Shown here: piece by piece, positions 36,617-44,318 of the stretch
Position numbering within the stretch: position 1 is the stretch's first letter
Layout of the letters: each line of letters opens with the position of its first letter
NCBI GenBank assembly: GCA_000620185.1
Contig: KK211088.1
Location: 140,498 to 204,497 of the forward strand
Length of the DNA stretch: 64,000 nt
Source of the DNA: Geodermatophilaceae bacterium URHB0062
GTDB lineage: Bacteria > Actinomycetota > Actinomycetes > Mycobacteriales > Geodermatophilaceae
Direction: 5' to 3'
Position numbers and translations under genes: made by a program
The notes under the pieces: generated by a model
What the model was told of the DNA's origin: nothing
Databases searched by the model: none
The model's input: the letters and a program-made list of their open reading frames with translations, nothing else

Positions 36617-37081
36617 CTACAGCCCCCGCTGAGCGCGGAAGAACGCACGTAGCAGCGTGGCGGACTCCTCGGCCCGCACTCCCCCGGTGACCTCGGGGCG
36701 ATGGTTGAGCCGGCGGTCGCGGACGACGTCCCACAGCGACCCCACCGCCCCGCCCTTGGGGTCGTCGGCGCCGTAGACCACCCGGGCGACCCGGGCCAGC
36801 ACGCTCGCCCCGGCGCACATGGTGCAGGGCTCGAGGGTCACCACCAGCGTCGCGCCGGTGAGCCGCCAGCCGTCGCCGTGCACCTGCGCCGCCGCCCGCA
36901 GCGCCAGCACCTCGGCATGGGCGGTGGGGTCGCCGCGCTTCTCGCGCTCGTTGGCCGCCTCGGCCAGCACGGTGCCGTCCGGTCCGAGAACGACGGCGCC
37001 GATCGGGGTGTCGCCCCACTCCTGCGCGGCGCCGGCCAGCTCGAGGGCGCGCCCCATCGCGGCGTGGAGATCGACGGTCAC
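36617..37081 (-). CDS. tadA: tRNA adenosine(34) deaminase
   Basis: A 154-aa zinc deaminase that converts A34 to inosine in tRNA-Arg(ACG), a substrate tRNA also encoded in this window at 57398-57470. Zinc and catalytic motifs are intact: HAE (residues 55-57) and PCTMC (85-89). I start it at the GTG 37081, which has GGGAG 8 nt upstream; the longer frame upstream runs through the 18-bp tandem repeats and the family A hairpin. The length matches the family. Confidence 0.95.
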   Translation of the reverse strand: MTVDLHAAMGRALELAGAAQEWGDTPIGAVVLGPDGTVLAEAANEREKRGDPTAHAEVLALRAAAQVHGDGWRLTGATLVVTLEPCTMCAGASVLARVARVVYGADDPKGGAVGSLWDVVRDRRLNHRPEVTGGVRAEESATLLRAFFRAQRGL

Positions 37082-37083
37082 CC

Positions 37084-37137
37084 GACGTACTCCCACGGAA
37101 GGACGTGCTCCCACGCAAGGACGTACTCCCACGGAAG
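37084..37137. repeat. 18-bp triplicate tandem repeat in the tadA 5' region
   Basis: Three 18-bp units (plus strand GACGTACTCCCACGGAAG, with two changes in the middle unit) lie directly before the tadA start. On the coding strand each unit contains GTGGGAG, so the Shine-Dalgarno sequence GGGAG is repeated three times and only the last has correct spacing to the GTG. Confidence 0.8.
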
Positions 37138-37174
37138 CTTGTGCTCTGCTCCGCCTGTGTAGGCAGAGCACAAG
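37138..37174. repeat. Family A hairpin repeat, copy 3
   Basis: The cleanest copy of the family seen at 1-41 and 65-104: CTTGTGCTCTGC pairs perfectly with GCAGAGCACAAG around a 13-nt loop. It lies between the HAD gene and the tadA repeats. Confidence 0.75.
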
Positions 37175-37205
37175 CGTCGGCAGGGCTCCCTACGCCTCGG
37201 AGGCA

Positions 37206-37856
37206 TCACGATGCCCCGCCGTCCACGGGGAAACCGACCAGCTCCGACAGCTCGGCCAGGGCCGCCGTGGGGTCGACCACCTTGATCGTGGCGAAGCCCA
37301 GCTCGCGGGCGGGCTTGAGATTGATGCCCAGGTCGTCCAGGTAGGCACAGTCGGAGGCCTCGAGCGGCCGTCCGACGGCGTCCGAGAGCCGGGTCAGCGC
37401 CCGCCGGTAGATCTCGGGTTCGGGCTTGCGCACGCCCTCCGTCGACGACTCCACCACCGCGTCGAAGAGCGCCAGCAGCTCGCCCAGCGCACCGGTCCGC
37501 TCCATCGGGGCCACGTTGTTCGACAGCAGCGCCAGCGGCAGCCCGGCGTCCCGCAGCCGTCGGACCGCCGCGACCATCGCCGGCCGCAGCTCGCCCCGCA
37601 GCGCCTCCAGCACCCGCGCGGCCTCCACGCGGTGGCCCCGGGCGAGGGCTTCCGCCTCGAAGGCGGCGGAGAATCCGGCGGCGTCCAGTTCGTTGCGCTC
37701 GAAGCGCGCCCACGCGTTGGTGTCGGGATCGGTCGAGTTCAGCTCGCGGATCAGGCCCGCGGGCAGGCCCGCCTCGGCCTCGTACGCGGCGAACGCCGTC
37801 ATCGGGCTCTCGGTCAGGACGCCGCCGAGGTCGAAGACGACGGCCGTCACAGTCAC
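37206..37856 (-). CDS. HAD-IA family hydrolase
   Basis: A 216-aa phosphatase-like protein. The nucleophile motif is VVFDLGGVLTES (Asp9); the second acidic residue is replaced by Gly as in YihX-like members. Motif II LLSNN, Lys in VRKPEPEIY and motif IV YLDDLGIN are present, so it should be an active small-molecule phosphatase or a dehalogenase-type relative. The substrate is unknown. Its GTG overlaps the stop of the TadA-associated gene (GTGA). Confidence 0.88.
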   Translation of the reverse strand: MTVTAVVFDLGGVLTESPMTAFAAYEAEAGLPAGLIRELNSTDPDTNAWARFERNELDAAGFSAAFEAEALARGHRVEAARVLEALRGELRPAMVAAVRRLRDAGLPLALLSNNVAPMERTGALGELLALFDAVVESSTEGVRKPEPEIYRRALTRLSDAVGRPLEASDCAYLDDLGINLKPARELGFATIKVVDPTAALAELSELVGFPVDGGAS

Positions 37857-38350
37857 GGTGCCACCGCCGCCGCCAGCTCCTCGGCGAAGCCCAGCCGTTC
37901 GGCGATGCGCTGCACCATCTCGTCAGCCCACAGGTCGTCGGCGGTCACGATCGCGCGGAGCTCCTCGTGCGGCAGCCCGTCGTCGGCGAGGACGTCGAGG
38001 TCGCCGCCCGGCCACCCCGCCTCGTCGTCGTCGAAGGCGCCCTCGGTGTCCACCCCGATCCCGTAGCGCTCGACCACCTCGGCGGCCAGCACCCACTCGA
38101 GCATGGTGGCGTCGGAGATGAGTGCGCGGACCATGCCGCCCGGGCCGTGCCTCAGGAGGACGAAGTACAGCCGCGAGTCGACGACGACGACGAACGGCGG
38201 GGGCCACCCGTCCGCACCGGGTTCGCCCAGCGCTCGTTCGAGCACCGGCAGCTCGTCGCCGGCGTCGGCGGCCAGCAGCTCCACCGTCCAGCGCTGCCCG
38301 GTACGGCTGACCCGGACGGCGTAGCTGCCCCGCGGCTCCGGCCCGGTCAT
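37853..38350 (-). CDS. TadA-associated protein
   Basis: A 165-aa acidic protein matching the actinobacterial tRNA-adenosine-deaminase-associated family, recognised by YAVRVSRTGQRWTVELLAAD-like sequence near the N-terminus, the central VVVVDSRLYFVLLRHGPGG and the acidic DTEGAFDDDEAGWPGGDLDVLADDG. No catalytic motif is seen. Its ATG overlaps the stop of the O-methyltransferase gene and its stop overlaps the HAD start, so three genes are coupled. The link with tadA is by neighbourhood; the function is not established. Confidence 0.8.
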   Translation of the reverse strand: MTGPEPRGSYAVRVSRTGQRWTVELLAADAGDELPVLERALGEPGADGWPPPFVVVVDSRLYFVLLRHGPGGMVRALISDATMLEWVLAAEVVERYGIGVDTEGAFDDDEAGWPGGDLDVLADDGLPHEELRAIVTADDLWADEMVQRIAERLGFAEELAAAVAP

Positions 38351-39009
38351 CGCTTCCGCAGCATGGTCAGCCCGTCGGCGAGCGGCAGCAGCACCGTCTC
38401 CCACCGTTCGTCCGCGGCGAGTGCGGCGTTCAGCCCGACGACGGCGCGGTCGTCGTCGGACTGCGGGTCCAGCACGCGCCCGCCGCGCAGGGTGTTGTCC
38501 AGCAGGACGACGCCGTTCGGCGTCAGCCGCGGGTAGAGCTCCTCGACGTAGGCCGGGTAGCCGGTCTTGTCCGCGTCGACGAATGCGAGGTCGAAGGTCT
38601 CGTTCGCGGGCAGGCCCTGCAGGGAGGGCAGCGCGTCGCCGAGCCGCAGCTCGATGCGCGACCCCAGACCCGCCCGGTCCCAGTACCGGCGAGCCACCGC
38701 CGTCCAGTCCGGGTTGCGGTCCAGGCAGAGCAGCGACCCGTCGTCGGGCAGGCCTCGGGCGATGCACAGGGCCGAGAAGCCGGTGAACGTGCCGATCTCG
38801 ATCGCGGTGCGCACCCGCAGCGCCCGGGTGAGCAGCTGCATGAACGCGCCCTGCTCGGGTGCGATCTGGAAGGTCGCCGGCGCCTCCCCGCGCTCGGCCA
38901 TCGCAGCGGTCTCGGCGAGCAGGTCGGCGGCGACATCGTCCGGCAGCTCGGAGTTCGCCCGCACGTAGTCGGAGAGCTCCTGCGTCAGGAGGAACGACCG
39001 GGGCGTCAT
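38347..39009 (-). CDS. O-methyltransferase
   Basis: A 220-aa class I methyltransferase of the CCoAOMT/COMT-like type 3 family. IGTFTGFSALCIARGLPDDG binds SAM, and FVDADKTGYPAYVEELYP and VLLDNTLRGG are family signatures including the metal-binding aspartates. The likely substrate is a catechol-like hydroxyl, but this is not certain. The ATG at 39009 lacks a Shine-Dalgarno sequence. It is divergent from tyrA. Confidence 0.9.
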   Translation of the reverse strand: MTPRSFLLTQELSDYVRANSELPDDVAADLLAETAAMAERGEAPATFQIAPEQGAFMQLLTRALRVRTAIEIGTFTGFSALCIARGLPDDGSLLCLDRNPDWTAVARRYWDRAGLGSRIELRLGDALPSLQGLPANETFDLAFVDADKTGYPAYVEELYPRLTPNGVVLLDNTLRGGRVLDPQSDDDRAVVGLNAALAADERWETVLLPLADGLTMLRKR

Positions 39010-39040
39010 GGCGCGAGGAGAGGGAGGTTCGCGTGCGTCA

Positions 39041-39046
39041 TAGCCT
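39041..39046 (+). promoter_or_regulatory. -10 box of tyrA (leaderless)
   Basis: TAGCCT ends 6 nt before the tyrA ATG at 39053, which has no Shine-Dalgarno sequence. Confidence 0.5.
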
Positions 39047-39052
39047 CTGATC

Positions 39053-40003
39053 ATGGCCGATGCACCGATCGGCGGGGCAGCACCGGCCCCGCGCTTCCCC
39101 GTGCCGACCCTGCCGGTACCGCCGGTCGGCGTCGTGGGCCTCGGCCAGCTCGGCGGTTCCCTCGCGGACGCGCTGGCCGCCGGTGGGCGGCCGGTCAGCG
39201 GGTGGGACGTCGATCCGGCGGCCCGCGACGCCGCGGCGGCGCGGGGCGTGCGGATCACGCAGGAGATGGCCGGTGTCGTCGTGCTCGCCGTGCCGCTCCC
39301 GGCCATGGCCTCGGCCCTGGAGGGGCTGACCGTCGACCCCGACGCCACGATCACCGATCTGGGCTCGGTCAAGCGGCCGGTCCTGGAGACGCTGGCCGCC
39401 ACGCTCGGGAACCGAGTCGTCGGCGGCCACCCGATGTGCGGCACCGAGCGGTCCGGTCACGCCGCCGTCGACCCGACCCTGTTCACCGGCGCGCGGTGGG
39501 CGCTCTGCCTGGAGCCGGACACCGACCTCAGCCGCTGGCTCCGTGTCGCCGAGGTTGCCCTGGCCGTCGGCGCCGAGGTCGTCCCGGTCACCGCCGCCGA
39601 GCACGACGACGCGGTCGCGGCCATCAGCCACGTCCCACACCTGCTCGCGGCCGCCCTGGCCGCCGCGGCGGCCGAGGCGGGGCCCCTGGCGCTGGCGCTG
39701 GCCGCCGGCAGCTTCGCCGGCGGCACCCGCGTGGTCGGCAGCGACCCGGCCTTCGTCACCGCGATGGTCGAGGGCAACGCCGTCCCCACGGCGGCGGCAC
39801 TGGCGCGGGTGCAGCAGCAACTGGCCCGACCGTGGCCGGAACTGGTCGCCGCGGGCCACGCGGTGGTCACCCGGACCGCGGGCCGGCGGACGGTGCGCGT
39901 GCCGCTGGACCGCGCGGCGCTGCTGTCGCTGGGCCGCGCCGGTGGTGCGGTCACCCGGCGGCTGGCGGCCTTCGTCGAGGGCTGGGTGCCCGAACCCGCC
40001 TGA
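39053..40003 (+). CDS. tyrA: Prephenate dehydrogenase
   Basis: A 316-aa NAD(P)-dependent enzyme that oxidises prephenate (or arogenate) in tyrosine synthesis. The Rossmann motif GVVGLGQLGGSLADAL lies near residue 26. TDLGSVK, GGHPMCGTERSG and AEHDDAVAAISHVPHLLA are core TyrA signatures with the catalytic His. No ACT domain is fused, so feedback control would differ from ACT-containing forms. It is monocistronic and divergent from the O-methyltransferase. Confidence 0.93.
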   Translation: MADAPIGGAAPAPRFPVPTLPVPPVGVVGLGQLGGSLADALAAGGRPVSGWDVDPAARDAAAARGVRITQEMAGVVVLAVPLPAMASALEGLTVDPDATITDLGSVKRPVLETLAATLGNRVVGGHPMCGTERSGHAAVDPTLFTGARWALCLEPDTDLSRWLRVAEVALAVGAEVVPVTAAEHDDAVAAISHVPHLLAAALAAAAAEAGPLALALAAGSFAGGTRVVGSDPAFVTAMVEGNAVPTAAALARVQQQLARPWPELVAAGHAVVTRTAGRRTVRVPLDRAALLSLGRAGGAVTRRLAAFVEGWVPEPA

Positions 40004-40054
40004 GCGGTTCCAGGTGCCTTGTTTCACGTGCACGGCGACGGGCAGGGAGCGGGC

Positions 40055-40288
40055 ATGGACGAGCACGACATCTTCGACCGCATCAACGCCCTCGTCGACG
40101 AGGAGCACAGGCTGCGGGAGGGCACCGAGCACACCGACGAGCAGCGCGCCCGGATGAGCAAGCTCGAGGCCGACCTCGACCAGTGCTGGGACCTCCTGCG
40201 CCAGCGTCGCGCCAAGCGCCAGTACGACGAGAACCCGGACGACGCGGACGCACGCCCGGAGTCCACGGTGGAGAGCTACCTCCAGTAA
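40055..40288 (+). CDS. DUF2630 family protein
   Basis: A 77-aa acidic helical protein, a good match to DUF2630: DIFDRINALVDEEHRLRE at the start, DLDQCWDLLRQRRA in the middle and VESYLQ at the end. The function is unknown. It is common in actinobacteria. GGGAGCGGG precedes the ATG at 40055; the longer frame from 40019 lacks that support. Confidence 0.88.
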   Translation: MDEHDIFDRINALVDEEHRLREGTEHTDEQRARMSKLEADLDQCWDLLRQRRAKRQYDENPDDADARPESTVESYLQ

Positions 40289-40350
40289 TCAGGCGGACCG
40301 GCCGCTCCGGTCCCGCGTGCGGTCGACGTCCAGGGAGGGCGGCGGCGCGG

Positions 40351-40370
40351 ACACTTCACCGCTGAAGTGT
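40351..40370. promoter_or_regulatory. Inverted repeat before the UXS-like gene
   Basis: ACACTTCA-CCGC-TGAAGTGT, a perfect 8-bp dyad with a 4-nt spacer, lies about 70 bp before the SDR start. It could be an operator or a small hairpin. Confidence 0.4.
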
Positions 40371-40438
40371 GTGAGCACCGGCACCGGGTAGGAGGGGCGC
40401 ACGCCGGCGATCCGGCCCGTCGACTGGGAGGACATGCC

Positions 40439-41437
40439 TTGCAGAACTTCGTGGTGGACCCGGGCCGCCCGACGCGGACCATCCGGCGGGCCGTCGTCAC
40501 CGGCGGCGCGGGGTTCCTGGGCTCCCACCTCTGCGAGCACCTGCTCGAACGGGGCGTCGAGGTCGTCTGCCTCGACAACTTCCTCACCGGCTCACCGGAG
40601 AACGTGCTGCACCTGATGGAGCACCCCGGCTTCCGGTTGCTGCGCTGCGACATCACCGACTACGTGCACGTGCCGGGCCCGGTCGACCTCGTGCTGCACT
40701 TCGCCTCGCCGGCCAGCCCGCTGGACTACCTGAAGATGCCGATCGAGACGCTCAAGGTCGGCAGCCTGGGCACCCTGCACACCCTCGGGCTGGCCCACGA
40801 GAAGGGGGCCCGCTACGTGCTGGCCTCGACGTCGGAGGTGTACGGCGACCCGCTCCAGCACCCGCAGACCGAGGACTACTGGGGCAACGTCAACCCGGTC
40901 GGGCCCCGCGGCGTCTATGACGAGGCGAAGCGGTTCAGCGAGGCGCTGACCACCGCGTACCGGACGTCGAAGGGCACCGACACCGGCATCGTCCGGATCT
41001 TCAACACCTACGGCCCCCGCATGCGGGCCGACGACGGGCGCGCCATCCCCGCCTTCATCGGGCAGGCGCTGGACGGCCGGCCGCTCACGGTGGCCGGCGA
41101 CGGGTCGCAGACGCGCTCGATCTGCTACGTCGACGACACCGTCCGGGGCATCCTCGCGATGGCGTTCTCCGGCCACACGGGGCCGGTCAACATCGGCAAT
41201 CCCGACGAGCTGTCCATGCTGCGGCTGGCCCAGTGGATCGTGGAGCTCACCGACTCCGACTCCGAGATCGGCTTCATCGACCTGCCGGTGGACGACCCCA
41301 AGGTCCGCCGTCCCGACACCACCCGGGCCGAACAGCTGCTCTCGTGGCGCCCGACGGTGCCGTCCGAGGAGGGGCTGCGCCGCACGGTGGAGTGGTTCGC
41401 CGGCCAGCGCGAGGAAGCCGCCGTCCGCGCCGGCTGA
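40439..41437 (+). CDS. UDP-glucuronate decarboxylase-like SDR (UDP-xylose synthase type)
   Basis: A 332-aa extended SDR that should convert UDP-glucuronate to UDP-xylose. TGGAGFLGSH (residues 21-30) binds NAD. HFASPASPLDYLKMPIETLKV, ASTSEVYGDPLQHPQTEDYWG and GVYDEAKRFSEA (Tyr160, Lys164) follow the UXS pattern closely. It is not the ADP-heptose epimerase HldD, which has different signatures. The TTG at 40439 has GGGAGG 7 nt upstream. Its place next to the glycosyltransferase operon suggests supply of a pentose to the same surface glycan. Confidence 0.87.
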   Translation: MQNFVVDPGRPTRTIRRAVVTGGAGFLGSHLCEHLLERGVEVVCLDNFLTGSPENVLHLMEHPGFRLLRCDITDYVHVPGPVDLVLHFASPASPLDYLKMPIETLKVGSLGTLHTLGLAHEKGARYVLASTSEVYGDPLQHPQTEDYWGNVNPVGPRGVYDEAKRFSEALTTAYRTSKGTDTGIVRIFNTYGPRMRADDGRAIPAFIGQALDGRPLTVAGDGSQTRSICYVDDTVRGILAMAFSGHTGPVNIGNPDELSMLRLAQWIVELTDSDSEIGFIDLPVDDPKVRRPDTTRAEQLLSWRPTVPSEEGLRRTVEWFAGQREEAAVRAG

Positions 41438-41544
41438 TCCGAGCCCACCAGGACAGCTGACGCCTGGGTGACCGCCCGCAACTAAGCTGTGACAGCGGGC
41501 TGGGGGGCCGCACCTCCGCCGCACCCCCAGCACAGAGAGCGAGC

Positions 41545-43182
41545 ATGGGCCGCCACGCCGATCGCCGACCGTCGCGTCGTCTTCCGACGCTTCCCGTCCT
41601 CATCGCCGCCGTCATCGCCGTCGCCCTCGTGGCCGGCGGGCTGGCGTGGTGGCTGTCCGGCTCGGACGGCCCCTGCGACACCCGCCGGACCGTCGCCGTC
41701 ACGGTCGCGCCGGAACTCGGGGAGATCGCCGAGAAGACGCTGGCCGACCCGATCGAGCTGGACGGCGGGGGCTGTGCCGTGGCCGAGGTGACGGCCCAGG
41801 AACCCCTGCAGACCGTCGGCGACCTGACCGCGCTCGGGAAGGGCGCGCTGCCCGACGTGTGGGTGCCCGATTCCTCGTCGTGGATGGCCCGCGCCGGCGA
41901 GGCGCCCCTGGATGCGGTGGGCTCGATGGGGACCTCACCCGTCGTGCTGGCCACCAGCCGGGAGGCCGTCGAGAAGCTCGGCTGGGCCGCCTCGCCCCCG
42001 GGATGGGGCGAGGCGCTCGCCGGGGACCAGCCCCTCGCCGTGCCCGACCTCGCCACCAGCGCCGAGGGGATCGCCGCGCTCAGCGCCGTGCGCGCCGCAC
42101 TGGGCGGCGGTGAGGACGCCGACAACGCGGTCGTCCAGGCAGTGCTGGCCGCGGCACGCGAACGGACGTCGACCGTGGCCGACGCCCTGGCCGCCGGCGT
42201 GGAGGGTCTGGACGACGCGCCCCTGGTGCCGGTCAGCGAGCAGGAGGTGTACGCGGCCAACGCGGGCGCCGAGGGCTCCGCGCTGGTGGCCGTCTACCCC
42301 CGCGAGGGCAGCCCGGCGCTGGACTACCCGGTCGTGCGGGTCGGCTCCGCGTCCGGAGACCAGGCCGCCGCCGCGGAGGCGGTCGTCCGCGCACTCACCT
42401 CGACGGCCGCCCGCACGGCCGCGCTCGAGGCGGGCTTCCGGGACAGCGCCGGCACCGCCCCTCCCCGGGCCGGGGACGCGACCGGCATCCGGTCGGACGC
42501 GCCGGCCGCCCTCGAGCTCGATCCTTCCGCCGTCCAGGCCCTCCTCTTGCGGCTGACCAGCCTGGCCGCGCCCTCGCGGATCCTCACCGTCTTCGACGTG
42601 TCCGCATCGATGGAGGCACCCGTCGGCGACGGGACCCGCGCCACCCTGGCCCGGGACGCGGCCAAGTCCACGCTCTCGCTCGTTCCGGGCAACTACGCGC
42701 TCGGGCTGTGGGCGTTCGCCTACCAGCTCGAGGGTTCGCAGGACTGGGCCGAGCTCGTGCCCACCCGCGAGCTCGACGCCGATGTCGACGGCCGCCCGCA
42801 GCGCGACGTCCTCGACGAGGAGCTGGACACCCTCCCCGACCGGCTGACCCGCGGCGGCACGGGGCTGTACGACACGACCCTGGCGGCGGTCCGCGCGGCG
42901 CGTGACGACTACGACCCCACGGCGGTGAACAGCGTGCTCGTGGTGACCGACGGCAAGGACGACGACGATGCCGGCGTGGAGCTCGGTCCCCTGCTGGCCA
43001 CCCTGCGGAGTGAGGCGGATCCTGACCGGCCGGTGAAGGTCATCGGCGTGGCCCTCGGCCCCGACGCAGGCCTGACCGCCCTCCAGCAGATCGCCGACGC
43101 AACGGGTGGGGCCGCCTACTCCGCGGTCGACCCGGCGGACCTGCACCGCGTGCTCTTCGACGCCCTGCGGCAGCGCGGCTGA
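41545..43182 (+). CDS. Membrane-anchored substrate-binding plus VWA protein
   Basis: A 545-aa exported protein. A membrane helix at about 16-38 (LPVLIAAVIAVALVAGGLAWWL) anchors it. Residues about 45-300 resemble a type 2 periplasmic binding fold (VAVTVAPELGEIAEKTL, LPDVWVPDSSSW), and the C-terminal part is a von Willebrand A domain with the MIDAS Asp351-x-Ser353-x-Ser355 (DVSASM), LTRGGTGLYDTTLAAV and VLVVTDGKDDDD. VWA domains bind partners through a metal. The target is unknown. It is convergent with the heptose operon. Confidence 0.85.
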   Translation: MGRHADRRPSRRLPTLPVLIAAVIAVALVAGGLAWWLSGSDGPCDTRRTVAVTVAPELGEIAEKTLADPIELDGGGCAVAEVTAQEPLQTVGDLTALGKGALPDVWVPDSSSWMARAGEAPLDAVGSMGTSPVVLATSREAVEKLGWAASPPGWGEALAGDQPLAVPDLATSAEGIAALSAVRAALGGGEDADNAVVQAVLAAARERTSTVADALAAGVEGLDDAPLVPVSEQEVYAANAGAEGSALVAVYPREGSPALDYPVVRVGSASGDQAAAAEAVVRALTSTAARTAALEAGFRDSAGTAPPRAGDATGIRSDAPAALELDPSAVQALLLRLTSLAAPSRILTVFDVSASMEAPVGDGTRATLARDAAKSTLSLVPGNYALGLWAFAYQLEGSQDWAELVPTRELDADVDGRPQRDVLDEELDTLPDRLTRGGTGLYDTTLAAVRAARDDYDPTAVNSVLVVTDGKDDDDAGVELGPLLATLRSEADPDRPVKVIGVALGPDAGLTALQQIADATGGAAYSAVDPADLHRVLFDALRQRG

Positions 43183-43193
43183 GCTGTGCGCTC

Positions 43194-43349
43194 TGTCGTC
43201 CTCCGGACGACACCGCGGCCAGGTGCCGTCCCCTGCGCCGCTGAGCCGCTGCGTCACGCCTGCGCGGAACACCTTGTCGTCCTCCGGACGACACCGCGGC
43301 CAGGTGCCGTCCCCTGCGCCGCTGAGCCGCTGCGTCACGCCTGCGCGGA
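43194..43349. repeat. Perfect 75-bp direct duplication with hairpin
   Basis: Positions 43194-43268 and 43275-43349 are identical over 75 bp with a 6-nt spacer. Each begins with TGTCGTCC-TCC-GGACGACA, an 8-bp stem with a 3-nt loop that could terminate transcription from both sides. The second copy includes the end of the GT9 gene (its stop is at 43335-43337), so the duplication copied the gene's last codons and 3' flank towards the VWA gene. Confidence 0.9.
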
Positions 43350-44318
43350 GCCCTCCGGGCCCCACTCGGCGTGACAGGACAGGGCCCGGTCGAGTGCCGC
43401 GATCACCTCGTCGACCGTGATGCGGGCCAGCGCTGGGTCCAGCGTGGCGCCCCAGGGGTCGCCCGAACCGTCGCCGTGCCACAACACGACGTGCTGAGGG
43501 CGCGGCGGCGGCCCCCACAGCGCGGGTGACACCGGCCCGAACAGCACCACGGACGGCCGCCGGTAGGCCGTGGCGAGGTGCGCGACGCCGGTGTCGCCGC
43601 TGACCACCACCCGCGCCGCGGCGATGACGGCGGCCAGCTCGAGCGACGACGTCCGCCCGGCGAGGACGGCGTCCTCCCCCAGCCCCGCCGCGTCCGCCAC
43701 CGACCGCGCCAGCTCCACCTCCGCCGGGCCGCCGGTGACGACCACCCGGGCACCGGTCACGGCCAGGTGCCGCGCCACCTCGGCGAACCGGTCGGGCGGC
43801 CACCGCCGGCCGGGGAAGGCGGCGCCCGGGTGCACCACCGCGACGTCCCGCACCGGCGGCGCGACGTCGGGAACGGCCAGGTCGAGCGCGTCCGGATCGA
43901 CCGGCACCCCGAGACCTTCGGAGACGAGCCGGCACCACCGGAGCACCTCGTGCTCGTCGGCGTACCAGGTCGGCCCGGGATAACCGGGGCTGTCGAAGGT
44001 CAGCAACCGGCCGGGCCGGAGCCCCGCGACGACGACGTGCGACGCGGGCCCCTTCCCGTGCAGGTCGACGGCGAGCTCCGGTGGCGGGCCCGCCCAGTCG
44101 AGCGGCTCGAGCTCGCGGGCGGGCAGCACGTCGTCCACCGCGTCGATCAGCCGGGCGAGCGGTTCGAGCGCGGACGTCGTCGCCAGCACCAGCCGGTGGT
44201 CGGACACCGCCGCCCGGATGGCCCGGATCGCGGGCACGCCGGTGAGCAGGTCCCCGAGCCCCAGCGGCCGCAGCACGACCGCGACCGGTTGGCCGAAATG
44301 GCCATTTCGGCCGGTCAC
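43335..44318 (-). CDS. Glycosyltransferase family 9 (ADP-heptosyltransferase type) 1
   Basis: A 327-aa GT9 protein. AVVLRPLGLGDLLTGVPAIRAI is the classic heptosyltransferase start; VVHPGAAFPGRRWPPDRFAEV and GDTGVAHLATAYRRPSVVLFGP are the ADP-heptose-binding regions of the WaaC/WaaF fold. I use the GTG at 44318, whose GTGA overlaps the HldE stop; residues 2-8 are encoded by a family C palindrome. It is the last gene of the operon and its 3' end lies in the 75-bp duplication. Confidence 0.88.
   Translation of the reverse strand: MTGRNGHFGQPVAVVLRPLGLGDLLTGVPAIRAIRAAVSDHRLVLATTSALEPLARLIDAVDDVLPARELEPLDWAGPPPELAVDLHGKGPASHVVVAGLRPGRLLTFDSPGYPGPTWYADEHEVLRWCRLVSEGLGVPVDPDALDLAVPDVAPPVRDVAVVHPGAAFPGRRWPPDRFAEVARHLAVTGARVVVTGGPAEVELARSVADAAGLGEDAVLAGRTSSLELAAVIAAARVVVSGDTGVAHLATAYRRPSVVLFGPVSPALWGPPPRPQHVVLWHGDGSGDPWGATLDPALARITVDEVIAALDRALSCHAEWGPEGSAQA
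44291..44312. repeat. Family C palindrome, copy 3
   Basis: A perfect 22-bp palindrome, GGCC-GAAATGGCCATTTC-GGCC, inside the first codons of the GT9 gene. Its core matches copies at 7276-7293 and 13860-13887. Confidence 0.75.

Noticed and set aside
36522-37174. Considered tRNA-Ser and nearby repeats as an integration site
   Set aside because: There is no integrase and no second copy of the tRNA 3' end in the window, and the neighbours are housekeeping genes.
37082-37713. Extension of the HAD-opposite or tadA frames through the 18-bp repeats as coding sequence
   Set aside because: The repeated peptide (LPWEYVLAWEHV) comes from a shadow frame; tadA homology begins at the GTG 37081.
40439-41437. 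Considered as the missing ADP-heptose epimerase HldD
   Set aside because: The sequence follows UDP-glucuronate decarboxylase signatures (HFASPASPLDYLK, STSEVYGDP, VYDEAKRFSE) rather than HldD ones.
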